DNA of 64,000 nt from Pilatotrama ljubarskyi (taxonomy: Eukaryota > Basidiomycota > Agaricomycetes > Polyporales > Polyporaceae), in assembly GCA_022385805.1 (NCBI GenBank), contig MU277743.1:1-64000 (forward strand). The letters run 5' to 3'. Shown in pieces: positions 24,248 to 34,387 of this stretch. Position 1 is the first letter of the stretch, and the number at the start of each line of letters is the position of its first letter. The translations under genes were made by a program, and so were the position numbers. The notes under the pieces were generated by a model. The model made no database searches, was not told the origin of the DNA, and saw nothing but the letters and a program-made list of their open reading frames with translations.

Positions 24248-25666
24248 CTACGCATTGTCCACCACAAGCCGCGCTGTCCGAAGAAAGACTTCCCCGGCCT
24301 CGCTATCGTCGCGAGGGTCAAAGCGAGCGGCCATCCTCCTTGACTTCCGCCACATCTTCCACACGCCCTCCAAAGCGACCCGCAGGTCCGCCTCGTCCAC
24401 CTCCTCCACACTGTCCGATTCGGCCTCGTGGATTCCGGGGCCGCTTGCAGCCACCGCGAGACCCGTCTGATTGGCGTCGTGTGCTCGAGCAATGGACTCG
24501 TGCTCGGCGATGATGGTAGCTGCCACTGCGGCGTCTACGCCGCTCAGGCCCAAGCCCGGAGAAGACGACAGGTCCGAGTCATTGCTCCCTCCAACCGTTG
24601 GGGAACTGAGTTCTTCCTCCATGTCAAATGAAGAATCCGCCGCCGGGCTTGGAGACGGGGTTTCCCTCGGGGTGATGCTGGCCAATAACCTGGCCAGGGC
24701 GGTCGGCGACGCAGGGTCCCAACGTGAGTTGCTTCTGGGACGAGGCACCAGCGCAGGGGGTATCGGGAGCGGTTCCGCGTACGTGTCTTCAGATGCCACA
24801 CGCACAGGCACGGGAAGCGGTGCCGGCGAAGTCATGTCACGCTCCGCATCCAGCGGGACCGGTAGAGGTTTCCGACGATTCTGCTGCACAGGGGATGGGA
24901 TGGTAGAGTCCGCAGTACCTGAGGAAAACGGCATGAGATTCACACAACAAAGGACGGGAGTATAAGGAGCACGGGTACGTTTCACAGTGGGATACTCACC
25001 ATGAACTGACGCGTATTGCGCCCAGTAAGCGTCCTCAGACGAAGCAGTGTCTTTGGCTGACACCGGGGCGGTGCTGCCGCGGAGGCCGTCTCCAATGTCG
25101 GTTGCCCCATACGCGTTCCAGTAGTCATCATCGTCGCTATCGTCCTGAGGCACATCATGGTCGTAGCTGCGAGTGTAGGCCGCAGCGGACAAGGTCGGCA
25201 GGGAAACTGGGTTCGGGGGGACGGGCGGGACGAGGACGTCTTCGAGCGCGCTCCGGCTGCCTGGAGGGAAGGGCATCAAGTCGGTGTTGTGGTACTTCCA
25301 CTCTCCAGACTCATCCCACTGGAGGATGACACGCGCGCCGCCGCTGCCATCGACGGAGAGGTCGACGTGTGCGTAGAAGTCCTCTCCGTCGAAGGAGTAC
25401 TGCACGGGATAGTCAAACGGCTGATCCTCATCTACGGGCCGCGGACGGGACTCAAGGAGGTCGATGATGTGGGCCTTCCTCTCTGGTGACGACGGCCAGC
25501 AGAGGTACTCGTCCGGCTGTTCAGGAGAAAGACGGAGGAAGTGGTGTCGCTGAAGCAAGGACTTGGAGAGGAGATGCGGGGGAAGCGGGTTGGTCAACTG
25601 AGAGGGCGGGGCGATGTACTGGAGGAGGACGTGGACGACGTTGAGTGGGAGCGGGTGCGGGGTCAT
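24248..25666 (-). CDS. Conserved-looking hypothetical protein, acidic and Pro/Ser-rich
   Basis: An open frame of 472 codons starts MTPHPLPLNVVHVLLQYIAPP and ends VVDNA. I do not recognise it. The first 60 residues are helical and Leu-rich, with LLSKSLLQRHHFLRL and DEYLCWPSSPE. The middle is acidic with YWNAYG and YWAQY motifs, and the C terminus is helical (DLRVALEGVWKMWRKSRRMAARFDP). An 81-nt stretch (24919-24999) has perfect intron ends (GTGAGT and TTTTCCTCAG, minus strand). Because 81 is a multiple of three it stays open if retained. Removing it gives 445 residues, which I think is the main product. No membrane segment or signal peptide. Not identified. Confidence 0.7.
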   Translation of the reverse strand: MTPHPLPLNVVHVLLQYIAPPSQLTNPLPPHLLSKSLLQRHHFLRLSPEQPDEYLCWPSSPERKAHIIDLLESRPRPVDEDQPFDYPVQYSFDGEDFYAHVDLSVDGSGGARVILQWDESGEWKYHNTDLMPFPPGSRSALEDVLVPPVPPNPVSLPTLSAAAYTRSYDHDVPQDDSDDDDYWNAYGATDIGDGLRGSTAPVSAKDTASSEDAYWAQYASVHGEYPTVKRTRAPYTPVLCCVNLMPFSSGTADSTIPSPVQQNRRKPLPVPLDAERDMTSPAPLPVPVRVASEDTYAEPLPIPPALVPRPRSNSRWDPASPTALARLLASITPRETPSPSPAADSSFDMEEELSSPTVGGSNDSDLSSSPGLGLSGVDAAVAATIIAEHESIARAHDANQTGLAVAASGPGIHEAESDSVEEVDEADLRVALEGVWKMWRKSRRMAARFDPRDDSEAGEVFLRTARLVVDNA

Positions 25667-25996
25667 GGTGGGAGAAGAGATGGCGAGAGAGGACGGGGGA
25701 GGCCGTTAAAGTACCGTCGCGCTCAGGTGGCCATGGACTGGTTGTGAATGTGAAATGCGATCGCCAATGCGGGGTGCGGGGTCGCGACTCGGAGGCGCGC
25801 GTCTCCATCTAGGCGCCCGCCCACCCAGATCGTTCCGTCTGCTTTCCTGCTCGGCATCTCCCGACCGCACTCTCGCTGCAACGCCCGGCGCCAAATTCCC
25901 TCTGCAGAACGTCCGAGACATCCGTCTGCTGCTCATCCTCGTCCTTTTCTTCCGCTCCTTTCTCTCCCGCATACTCGTCCTCGTCGTCACGACATA

Positions 25997-26609
25997 ATGC
26001 GCTGTGCATATCTTATTGCTTCTCTCCTCCTTCCTCTTCTCGTCGTGGCACAGGTACGTGCTGTCTGATGGATCGCACACTCGCCTTGTCTTAACCCCGC
26101 TCTTTCTCCCCTTCCTCAAGTCCTCAAACGGCACTCAGCCAACACAAGGCCAGAGCTCAGGGTCTGTGGCCGCGTCAGGGAGTCAGGCAGGCGGAAGTGC
26201 GACCGCTCAACCTACAGGCAACAGCACAAGCCCGTCTCCCTCAGTTGTCGTCTCCACTTCCATCACCACCGGAGTCACCCTGAATCCCGACCGCGTTCTG
26301 TCCACGTTCACGTCGACATTCCTCATTACGAGCACTATCCAACCGTCAGGCGCCTCCGGAAACGGCACGAACAATGGAGGATCCTCTGCAAAGCCGACCA
26401 CCTCTACTCCCCCTCCTACGACCGCACCTACGAACATCCCTACGGGTGGAAACCTCCCCGGAGGCGCACCCAGTCCGGGGGCTTCAGCGGCAGGCGGCGT
26501 GCTCGGTCCTAACGACGGCTACATCGCCGCAGCCGCGGCGCTGGACATCAACTACATCCTCACGGTGTTCGCGTGTGTCGCGGCGGGCGGAGTGCTGGTG
26601 ATGGCATAG
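25997..26609 (+). CDS. Small secreted Ser/Thr-rich surface protein, possibly GPI-anchored
   Basis: Two exons (25997-26053 and 26121-26609) give 181 residues. A signal peptide (MRCAYLIASLLLPLLVVAQ) ends exactly at the exon junction. The body is Ser/Thr/Gly/Pro-rich with several N-glycosylation sequons, and the C terminus is a hydrophobic segment (YILTVFACVAAGGVLVMA). This layout fits a GPI-anchored mucin-like wall protein, a type very common in fungi. There is no recognisable catalytic domain. It is divergently oriented to the hypothetical gene at 25666, with 330 bases shared promoter. Confidence 0.75.
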
Positions 26610-27051
26610 AGACGGTGGTGGACGATCGAGCTTTCCCCGTCTAGTATTCCGTTTGGACGCATCTCATCTGCATGGACGTTTTGTATGACCGTCATGGACA
26701 TCTTACTATCGTGTGCCTCTTTGGACGGCAGCGTTGTGTCCCTCGTACGCCTTCTTGTTGAACTGTTTTCTGGTCGCACTGGTACGCATAGCACATGGAT
26801 AATTGCATAGACTTCCGCGGATAGCCTGAGTCTGGTTGCTGGCTGCCGGACTGTCCCTTGCCCGACTTGGCTGTTCCGAGTGCAAACAGCTGTGCCAGAA
26901 TTGGACGGACGATCGAGCGCCTTGACTTCGATCGATGTACAGAATTCTTTTCTACAGACCTCTCTACCGCATTCCACCTCTCTCTCGCGCACGTCCAACA
27001 ACCTCTTTCTGTCTCAGTGGTCACTTGCGCTTTTCCCGCTCGTTCAACACA
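26610..27051. other. Intergenic region before MYG1
   Basis: About 440 bases between two plus-strand genes. It has 3' untranslated sequence and the MYG1 promoter, with a pyrimidine-rich stretch just before the start codon. No other feature. Confidence 0.5.
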
Positions 27052-28463
27052 ATGTCCACGGAAGAACACCCCTCTAAGAAGATGAAGATGGACGAGAAAG
27101 TCGGTGTTGGCGTCGGCGGCCTGTTGTGAGACCCATGATACTCACCCGCCTATGTTTCAGGTCATCGGGACGCACAACGGCACATTTCACTGCGATGAAG
27201 CACTTGCCGTCTTCCTGCTGAAGAGGACCAAGGCTTACGCTGAAGCGGGTAAGGCTACCATGCCGGTGGCAAAGCGGCGTATGCTAAACTCTTAACCTCT
27301 CGCAGGCCTCAAGCGCACCAGAGATCCGGCAGTCCTGAACACCTGCGACATAGTTGTCGACGTCGGAGGCGTGTATGATGAGGTGACGCAGCGCTTCGAC
27401 CACCACCAGCGTGGCTTCGAGGAGGTTTTTGGGCATGGCTTCACCACGAAGCTCTCTTCGGCAGGTCTGGTGTACAAGTGCGTGCTGCAGCTCCTCTCCT
27501 CAGACCCAGAGAACCTGGTCTGACGCTATAACACTCGCAACAGACACTTCGGCCGTGAGATCATTGCCAACAGACTCGATGCGTCCCCGGAAGCCGCGAA
27601 GGTCGAGACTCTCTGGTTAAAGCTGTACAAAGAGTTCATCGAGGCGATCGACGCCATCGACAACGGCATCTCGCAGTATCCGACGGACCTTAAGCCGCGC
27701 TACCGCGTGCGTACGGACGTCTCGAGCCGTGTCGGCTTCCTCAACCCGCGCTGGACCGAGTCCGTGGACGCGCAGACCGTCGATGTGAGTTTCCCGGTAT
27801 TGCTTGGCCCTCTTACGTGCTCAAAGTGAGTTTTGCACAGGCAAAATTCCTGCAGGCGTCTGCCCTGGTCGGGACAGAGTTTCTGGACCGTCTCGACTAC
27901 TACGCAAATGCCTGGCTCCCCGCCCGCGACCTGGTGCTCGCCGGATTGAACAAGCGAAAGGAGGTCGACCCCAGCGGGCGCATCATCCTCTTCGAGCAAT
28001 TTGCTCCTTGGAAGGTATGGAGCCCTGAATCTGACACATCTCTCGAATCTGACACATCTCTCGAATCTGACACATCTCTCCCTACTCATGTGCACTTAGG
28101 AGCACCTATTCGAGCTCGAGGAGAACCTCGCGATCCCGGACGCCGAGAAGCCCATCTATGTCCTGTACCCCGACGAGACGGGGAACAACTGGCGCATCCA
28201 GGCTGTCCCCGTCGACCCGGAGAGCTTCGAGAGCAGGAAGGCGCTCCCTGAGCAGTGGCGTGGTGTGCGCGACGACCAGCTCTCTCAGCTCTCTGGCGTC
28301 GAAGGATGCATTTTCGTGCACGCCAGCGGTTTCATCGGCGGTAAGCATTCATCTATTATTCGTTGCATGGTACCCTTCTCTCATCACTGTCGCATTTCCG
28401 ATGATAGGCAACAAGACGAAGGAAGGTGTCCTGCGCATGGCAGACCTTGCCCTCAACATGTAA
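27052..28463 (+). CDS. MYG1: MYG1-family exonuclease (UPF0160, DHH-like phosphoesterase)
   Basis: Starts MSTEEHPSKKMKMDEK and ends MADLALNM. The family signatures are exact: GTHNGTFHCDEALAVFLL near the N terminus, and DVGGVYDEVTQRFDHHQRGF with the DHH-type metal motif. Later come SSAGLVYKHFG, DAIDNGI and the C-terminal GCIFVHASGFIGG. MYG1 is a nucleolar and mitochondrial 3'-5' RNA exonuclease in yeast and mammals, linking ribosomal and mitochondrial RNA processing. About seven exons; the first junction near 27100 could be placed at any of three in-phase GTs, which changes only a Gly/Val-rich link of a few residues. One intron carries an 18-bp tandem repeat. Confidence 0.93.
28027..28080 (+). 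repeat. 18-bp minisatellite, three perfect copies, in a MYG1 intron
   Basis: Three identical copies of GAATCTGACACATCTCTC sit end to end at 28027-28044, 28045-28062 and 28063-28080, inside the intron between the exons encoding FAPWK and EHLFELEEN. A partial extra unit flanks them. Perfect identity implies recent expansion. Confidence 0.95.
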
Positions 28464-28818
28464 GATGTCTTCAAGTAAGATGTCGGTTAGGAGAAGGCGG
28501 TGAGGGCTCTTGCGAATCTGGCATGCAATGCCAGTATCAACTCTTGAGGAGTTAAGAGATCCAAAGGATCTTACACTCTCCAACCTGGAGAGGAGTACTC
28601 TAAGCAGCACTTACCACTGTTATACAGTGGCATGCATCCTCGTCTGCATCGACACTCCTCTCACCGGGAGTCCGGGCAGGGTAGGCGGCCCGGAGTAAGG
28701 CGCTCACATTTCCGTACTGCTTGGCTACAGCCACAGCGACACTCGACTCTCGAGTGTACCACTGCTACACCTCCTTTGCCGTTCCTGCTGTACTTTTACT
28801 GTTACCTGTTGCATCGAT
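28464..28818. other. Intergenic region packed with small perfect inverted repeats
   Basis: Between MYG1 and the SurE gene. Perfect short palindromic arms occur at 28518-28534 (arms CTGGCAT/ATGCCAG, loop 3), 28558-28570 (GATCC/GGATC, loop 3), 28576-28592 (CTCTCC/GGAGAG, loop 5), 28593-28600 (GAGTACTC), 28614-28630 (CCACTG/CAGTGG, loop 5) and 28739-28757 (ACACTCGA/TCGAGTGT, loop 3). A direct repeat TAAGATGTC occurs at 28461 and 28476. No protein frame is convincing. It may be a structured RNA, a hairpin-type mobile element relic or chance; see findings. Confidence 0.6.
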
Positions 28819-30256
28819 ATGACCACGTTGCCTGAAAAACCTCGGGTCCTGTTGACTGCAAGTACATTCGGTCCTCCCGTGGCTGCCCTGAACTGCCCTA
28901 TTAACTGAGGACCTGTGGCGCAAACCTCCAGAACGATGACGGCCCTCCTGGCCATGAATCTCCGTACATCTATGGGTTATATCGCCATCTCACACAAGAC
29001 CTTGGTATACACCTCTGTCTGGACAAGTAAGTGGGACGCTCATGCACTTGAGCCAGGTTGGGACGTAAGGGTTGTCATCCCCAGCTCGCAGAAGTCATGG
29101 ATAGGTACGTTTCGCTTGTGCGGTGCATCCCTCAGGAGTATGCCAACAACGTCACAGGAAAGGCGTACCACATCAAGGATATCATCGCTGGCCGATATTA
29201 CTACCCTAGAGAGCCAGGTTCGCGCACCTCTCCCGGTCTCTCTTGCACTTGTCTGAGCGCCTTCATGCAGACGGCCTGGGAGAGGTCTCAGAGCAGTCTA
29301 GACCATTGAAGGAAGGCGAGGTCGCGGAATGGGTCCTTCTGGATGGGGTGCGTGCAGCGCAATGTCCTTGAGGGTCGAGAAGACTTCAACTGACTTCGGC
29401 CAGACACCGGCGACCTGTGCCAATATCGGCCTGCACAACCTGTACCATGGTCAGATTGACCTACTGGTCAGTAGGTCGTGCCTTCATTCCTATACCTACA
29501 ACTCATCACGGTGAACAGATCTCAGGGCCTAACCTTGGCCGCAACAGCTCAGGTAGGCCCCCCTGTCCGCCTTGAACCGTGTAGGGGTCGACTCATTCCT
29601 GCCCAGCTGCATTCGCACTGTCCTCCGGAACCATCGGTGCCGCGCTCTCCTCCGCGCTCTCCAAGGTCCGCTCCATCGCGATCTCCTACGGGACGGTCCT
29701 CCACCCGACCCCTACCGAGTTCTACGAGCCCGCGCACCGCCTCGGCGCACGCATCATCGGGCACCTCTGGCAGCATTGGGGTGCAGACGAGGGCGGGCTG
29801 CGGGCGGGCGAGGTTGACCTCTACAACATCAACATCCCGATGATCCCCGAGCTCCTCAGCGACGCCGGCCTCACGATCTGCTGGACGCGGATCTGGCGCA
29901 ACTCGTACGGCCGCCTGTTCAAGGCGCAGAGGCCGCGCGACCCCGCCGTCGCGGACACGATTGCTGCTGCGGGCCCGGACTCCCCGGATGAGCGGCCGGA
30001 GGGTACGCAGGCTGGGTGGCTGGACAAGAAGGCAACGCCTAAGGACGTTGGTGGGCTCGTGTTCAAGTTCGCGCCGGACATGACCGACTTGATCAACCCG
30101 GCTGCATCGAGCGTGCCCATTGGAACCGACGGCTGGGCGATCCGGAAGGGTTGGGTCAGTGTCACGCCCATGCGTGCAACGTTTGGGGAGCCCGTGGACT
30201 GGAACGTAGAGTCCGAGGCGGACATGGAATCCAAAATCTGGAGGATGAAGCTATAG
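28819..30256 (+). CDS. SurE-like 5'-nucleotidase/acid phosphatase
   Basis: Starts MTTLPEKPRVLLT, then after an intron NDDGPPGHESPYIYGLYRHL. The opening LLTNDDGP is the SurE active-site motif whose two Asp residues bind the metal. GWDVRVVIPSSQKSWIG, GQIDLLISGPNLGRNSS (with the family Asn) and ALSSGTIGAALSS follow, all classic SurE blocks. The protein then has the C-terminal NINIPMIPELL and WAIRKGWVSVTP. SurE proteins dephosphorylate nucleoside monophosphates and short polyphosphates. In yeast Pby1 a SurE domain is joined to a tubulin-tyrosine-ligase-like domain; here the protein ends after SurE. The first intron (28858-28931) has a GC donor (GCAAGT); the two Asp residues are only joined to LLT by splicing this intron. 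Confidence 0.92.
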
Positions 30257-30490
30257 GATCTTTACACGCCGGAAGGCTGTCTGAACAACTCCATACTGAC
30301 ACGCACCCCGATAGCATCGTCACAATCCTGTCTATTCGTGAAGCAACTACATATACGTGCGTGACGTTGTACATTCCGCCGTCAAGGTCATGAGGAAGTA
30401 TATCGTACGCCTCCGGTGCGCAGACAAATACGTCAAACGGTGAGCGTCCGCCCGGAACATGGAAGTCCTGAAAAACCACGCAGCTGGTCT

Positions 30491-32428
30491 TTACAGTGCG
30501 AGCGCCAGAATAGGCAGAGATATGCCCAGCCACAGTATCTGGCGAAGTGTGGGCATATGCAGGTTACTCCGAGCGCCGCCAGTGACTAAGCCAGCGAGGG
30601 TCTGCTTCCTGTATACCTTCAGGGCGTTGATGCTCCATGACGCGTTCTAAAGCACGCGGTCAGCCAGGCGCAAAACGGGGAGTGAACTAGGTATACGTAC
30701 GACAAAGTTGCTGGGATCCATTAATCGGTCGGTACACGTTCCTGGGCAGCCGGAGGTGGCGTACGAGTTTCCTGCCCAATCGCCTACATTGCACATGATG
30801 TCAGTAACTCTCGCACAGTGGGCACTACAAGTTGCCTCACCGCAGAAGGTGATGTCTGGTGGGCTGATCAGCAGATAGCTCGGAAATGAACAGGCGCAGC
30901 AGGTTACTCACCGAAGATGATCGAGTGGTTCACGAAGTTCGCGATCGGGTCACACCCACTCGGAGCCAGCATCGCCACGGGTTCGCCCCAGCTGGAGGGA
31001 TCCGGTTGACCACTCAGGACATCCTTGGGGACAGCCGCACGATAGAACGACCCTGCAAACAGTATGAGTTCGCCGTTCAACATCAACACGAGCTGCAACG
31101 TACAAACGGCGATGCCCTCGTCATCCCATTTCATCGCGAAGACGCCGCCGCCTTGAGCGTCAAAAATGGGACCGTAGGACGCTCGACTCCATTCAGTCAC
31201 ACCGCAACCGGCGTTGCTGTTCGCAGTGCCGTCGCAAACGAGGTTGGGTTTGCCGTTCGACTCCTGAGAACGCCAAGTGAGTATCCCGACACTGGAATCT
31301 CAGAAGCGCACATACCACGATGGTCCCCGTGAAGCTCACGTTCGGGTTCAGGGTGCAGTCTGTGGTCAGCGTTCTTCAGCTACCAATGGCTCCAGGCGGG
31401 AGTGCACGGACATACTTGGACCAGTATGCCATGTCACCTGATTGTGCGAGTTGTCGTGGACGCCTTCGATGATATCGATCTCACCGGTCTGCGGGCGTCG
31501 TCAGGAAAGGTGGCGCAAACGCGGGCACGGGCAGCTCACGTAAGGCCATTGACCTCCACCTAATGTCCACCAAGCAGGCCACACGCCTATATAGGAGACG
31601 GTTCAGCACATGCGGCATGGCAAGTGCTCACTTGACGTACCACAACCCCAGGGCGCATGATTCAGATCCAGGATGAACAGCCCTGATCAACGTTCAGCAC
31701 AGATGTAGTCCCAAAACCCATACATACATACCGGTGTTGTATTGCTTCCGGCTGGATATCCGGACACTACGGGGGGTTTTGTCAACCGCCTCTTTCACTC
31801 AGACTTACCACTCAAGCTACAAGCCTACCTGTTGCGGTATACACCGGATGCCAACCAGGTGCTATCGTCGCCCTTCATGATGACCTTGCCGTCATCCGTG
31901 ACGAATGTGAGGTTGCTAGCAAACGCTGTATCCCGATCGGTGTAACTGCCAGGCGCACTTGTCAGGGCACGCGCCAACCTGCTCAGCTAGTGATGTTCAT
32001 ACTTGACCATTCCACTGTGGACCGCAGAACGCCATAACTCATCAGCCTCAGTCATGCCAATATATCTGATATTCTGTACGCACTGGGTGGGGTCCGAACC
32101 GGTGAAGAAGTCAAACGTGCTGTGCATCCAGCATCAGTAGCCTAGGCCGCCAGGCAGACAGACATCACGGGACGTACTCAAAGAACGTCTTCCCCTCGTA
32201 GGTGTCCTCTATTGTCCAGATGAAGCTCGAACCATTTGCGCTGGTCTGCAGTTGGCTCGCCCGCTTGTCAAGGGTCACGGCTCCGGCCTGGCCGACTTGG
32301 TGAAGCAATGTCAAGAGACCGGCCTTGGCCGAGTGACCTCTCCACAGCGAGCTCAAGCTTGGGTAGGCCGGGTGAAGGTTAGATGCAGCGAGCAAAGACA
32401 GTAATGCCAAAGGAAGGACAGAAGGCAT
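30491..32428 (-). CDS. Secreted glycoside hydrolase family 16 enzyme (beta-glucanase-like)
   Basis: Minus-strand gene of about ten exons starting at 32428 with a signal peptide (MPSVLPLALLSLLAASNLHP). Conserved GH16 blocks follow: SFIWTIEDTYEGKTFF, then [28 protein letters not shown]. The ExDxxE catalytic motif (EIDIIE) is encoded at about 31459-31488. NHAPWGCGT, GCTLNPNVSFTG and the later WGEPVAMLAPSGCDP also fit fungal laminarinase-type GH16 proteins. The C terminus ends RQILWLGISLPILALAL after a short polar linker. That looks like a GPI-anchor signal and would keep the enzyme on the wall. Likely substrate is beta-1,3(1,4)-glucan, from the family only. Confidence 0.88.
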
Positions 32429-33163
32429 CGCAACAAGGAAAGCAAAGTGGAAAGCTAGGTCTTGGTGAGTGAGCCCAGACAGATGACGGCAGAGCTGCTT
32501 ATATGTCCCAGCGAAGCTCGTGGATCCGGAGCTCAGGATATGAACAGCGCAGTCAATAGAACCGTCCCAGGGTACCGGAGACGCGTCCTTCTGGGGTCAG
32601 GGCAGACGTGCGATAACCCGTTTGTCGTCAGAGTCGTCAGCGAGACGATCGTCAACGAGAAAGGACAATGTCCAGGTCGGCGCAGAGCTCGGAGACAGAA
32701 GAGCAGAGCCAAGACGCAGCCCCGGGGAAGGCTCGGAGTGCAGAAGCTCGTCTCAGGACGGCCATCGTGATGGTAGAATCCATCTGCCACGCGCGCTCAC
32801 TCAGGACACTGGAGCTCCCCCGCTCCAAACATTGTCGAAACGTGTTCGCCTCATGTCGACCTGCGCTTTCTTGAAATTCCAGCTTATTCTCGGCCTCACG
32901 CTCTCTCATCTGTGCTGACAGTATATACATCGGTTCGACTTGCCGACACTTGATTGCAAGTTGCTTCGATATTGTCGCAATCTGAGGATATGGCGGGATG
33001 TCTCAGGTGGCTCAGGCGGCTCCGATACCGAACCGTGAATGGGAGGTGGACCGCCTCTTTTTGGCAAGCTGCACGGAGGCATACATCCATAACGAGCATG
33101 AGAGGACATGGGCGCAGCGATACGGTAGGGGAGACAGAGTGCATGAGAAACAAGTACAACAGA
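32429..33163. other. Intergenic region between GH16 and eL15
   Basis: About 0.73 kb between two minus-strand genes. It contains the GH16 promoter and the eL15 3' end. Overlapping frames on both strands have no domain or splice logic. Confidence 0.5.
32497..32506 (-). promoter_or_regulatory. TATA-like box of the GH16 gene
   Basis: On the minus strand the sequence reads ACATATAAGC about 70 bases upstream of the start codon at 32428. Placement fits a TATA element; the match is not perfect. Confidence 0.4.
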
Positions 33164-33470
33164 TCACCGGTAGCGGCGGAGGCTGAGCGTGTTGTGCTTC
33201 TTCCAGGTGGACCAGCCCGGAGTGTGGTTGTAGCGGTGACCCTTGCCGAGACCACGGTTCTGTTGCAAGGACATTCAGTACGGTTATACCCGCGTGGCTT
33301 GCATGTGCTCGAACCTTCTTGCCGATGGCAGTAAGGCCACGGGCCTCGCGGCGCTTGTGCACGGGCTTCGTGATCCAGTTGATCCTAGGATCACGGCGGA
33401 TCTACACTAAGGTGAGGGCGTGGTCGACATCAAGGCGACAAGCAGACTTACAGCCTTGTGGTTGGGGTCA

Positions 33471-33520
<50 letters not shown>

Positions 33521-33981
33521 CGAGTTGAGTACACGGAGGTTGCCGCACCGCCTGCCAACACGCTCCTCCGCAACACTCCTCAAGCCACGCTGAGGCTTGA
33601 GCTGGTTGACACCCTGACGGACGGGCTTGCCGTAGGTGGCACCTGCAGCGCGATATGAGGATACGTTCCCTGCAGACCTACCAAGTGAACATACCCTTGG
33701 GGACGTGCTTCTTGCGGTTACCCCTCCGAACACGGACGCGGTAGATAACGTAGCCCTGCTTAGCCTTGTAGCCAAGACGGCGAGCCTTGTCCGGGCGAGA
33801 CGGGCGGGAGGCGCGGTGAATGACGTTCAGCTGGCGGTACTCCCAGCACCTGTAGACCGTTGAGAATGTTGCGTTCCCCTCGCCTTAGTACAGGAAATAC
33901 ACACCGGACACGGAGAAGGAAGCGGAGGACATCCGACTGCTTCTTTTTGTACAGCTCGCCGATATACTTGTAGGCTCCCAT
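33164..33981 (-). CDS. RPL15: 60S ribosomal protein eL15 (L15)
   Basis: Starts [20 protein letters not shown] at 33981 and ends [10 protein letters not shown]. Internal blocks [60 protein letters not shown] and [19 protein letters not shown] are typical of eL15. So is [21 protein letters not shown]. Several short introns are removed, including one within the last third near 33247-33330. eL15 is a core large-subunit protein. Identity is secure; exact exon edges were only partly checked. Confidence 0.97.
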
Positions 33982-34387
33982 CTTGAGGGCTGAGAGGAGG
34001 GAAGTCAGTCTCACCGCCAGGCGCAGAGACACATCCAGACGACAAGTTGCCCATCCACCCCCTTCCCGCTATTCTTTCGCTCCCGCCGTCGAAAAGCAAT
34101 CCCTTGGACATCATCTGGACGGTCTGGCATAGATTCGGAGGCTCACCTCTTGCGTCTTGAGGATAGTCGGGGGGTCGTCGAGCTGATTTTGGTCCTTGGC
34201 AAGCCGACACACAATCTGCTCTGTAGGCCGGGCGTTGCCGGATGTCCCACGTGGGCACTTCCAAAAACGCGCCGTCACGACGCGTGAAAGTAGCGCCCAG
34301 CGGCGCGTCGCCCACTCAAGCGCCCGCTGGCGCCGATGCCACCGAGTCCTGATCTCCAAGCTCCTGATTCGGTTTCATTCCAGCGCA
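33982..34387. promoter_or_regulatory. Shared divergent promoter, eL15 and MYND gene
   Basis: About 400 bases. It holds AGCGCC motifs at 34292-34297 and 34319-34324 with an imperfect inverted arrangement of GCGCC/GGCGC around them (34291-34333). No other feature. Confidence 0.45.
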
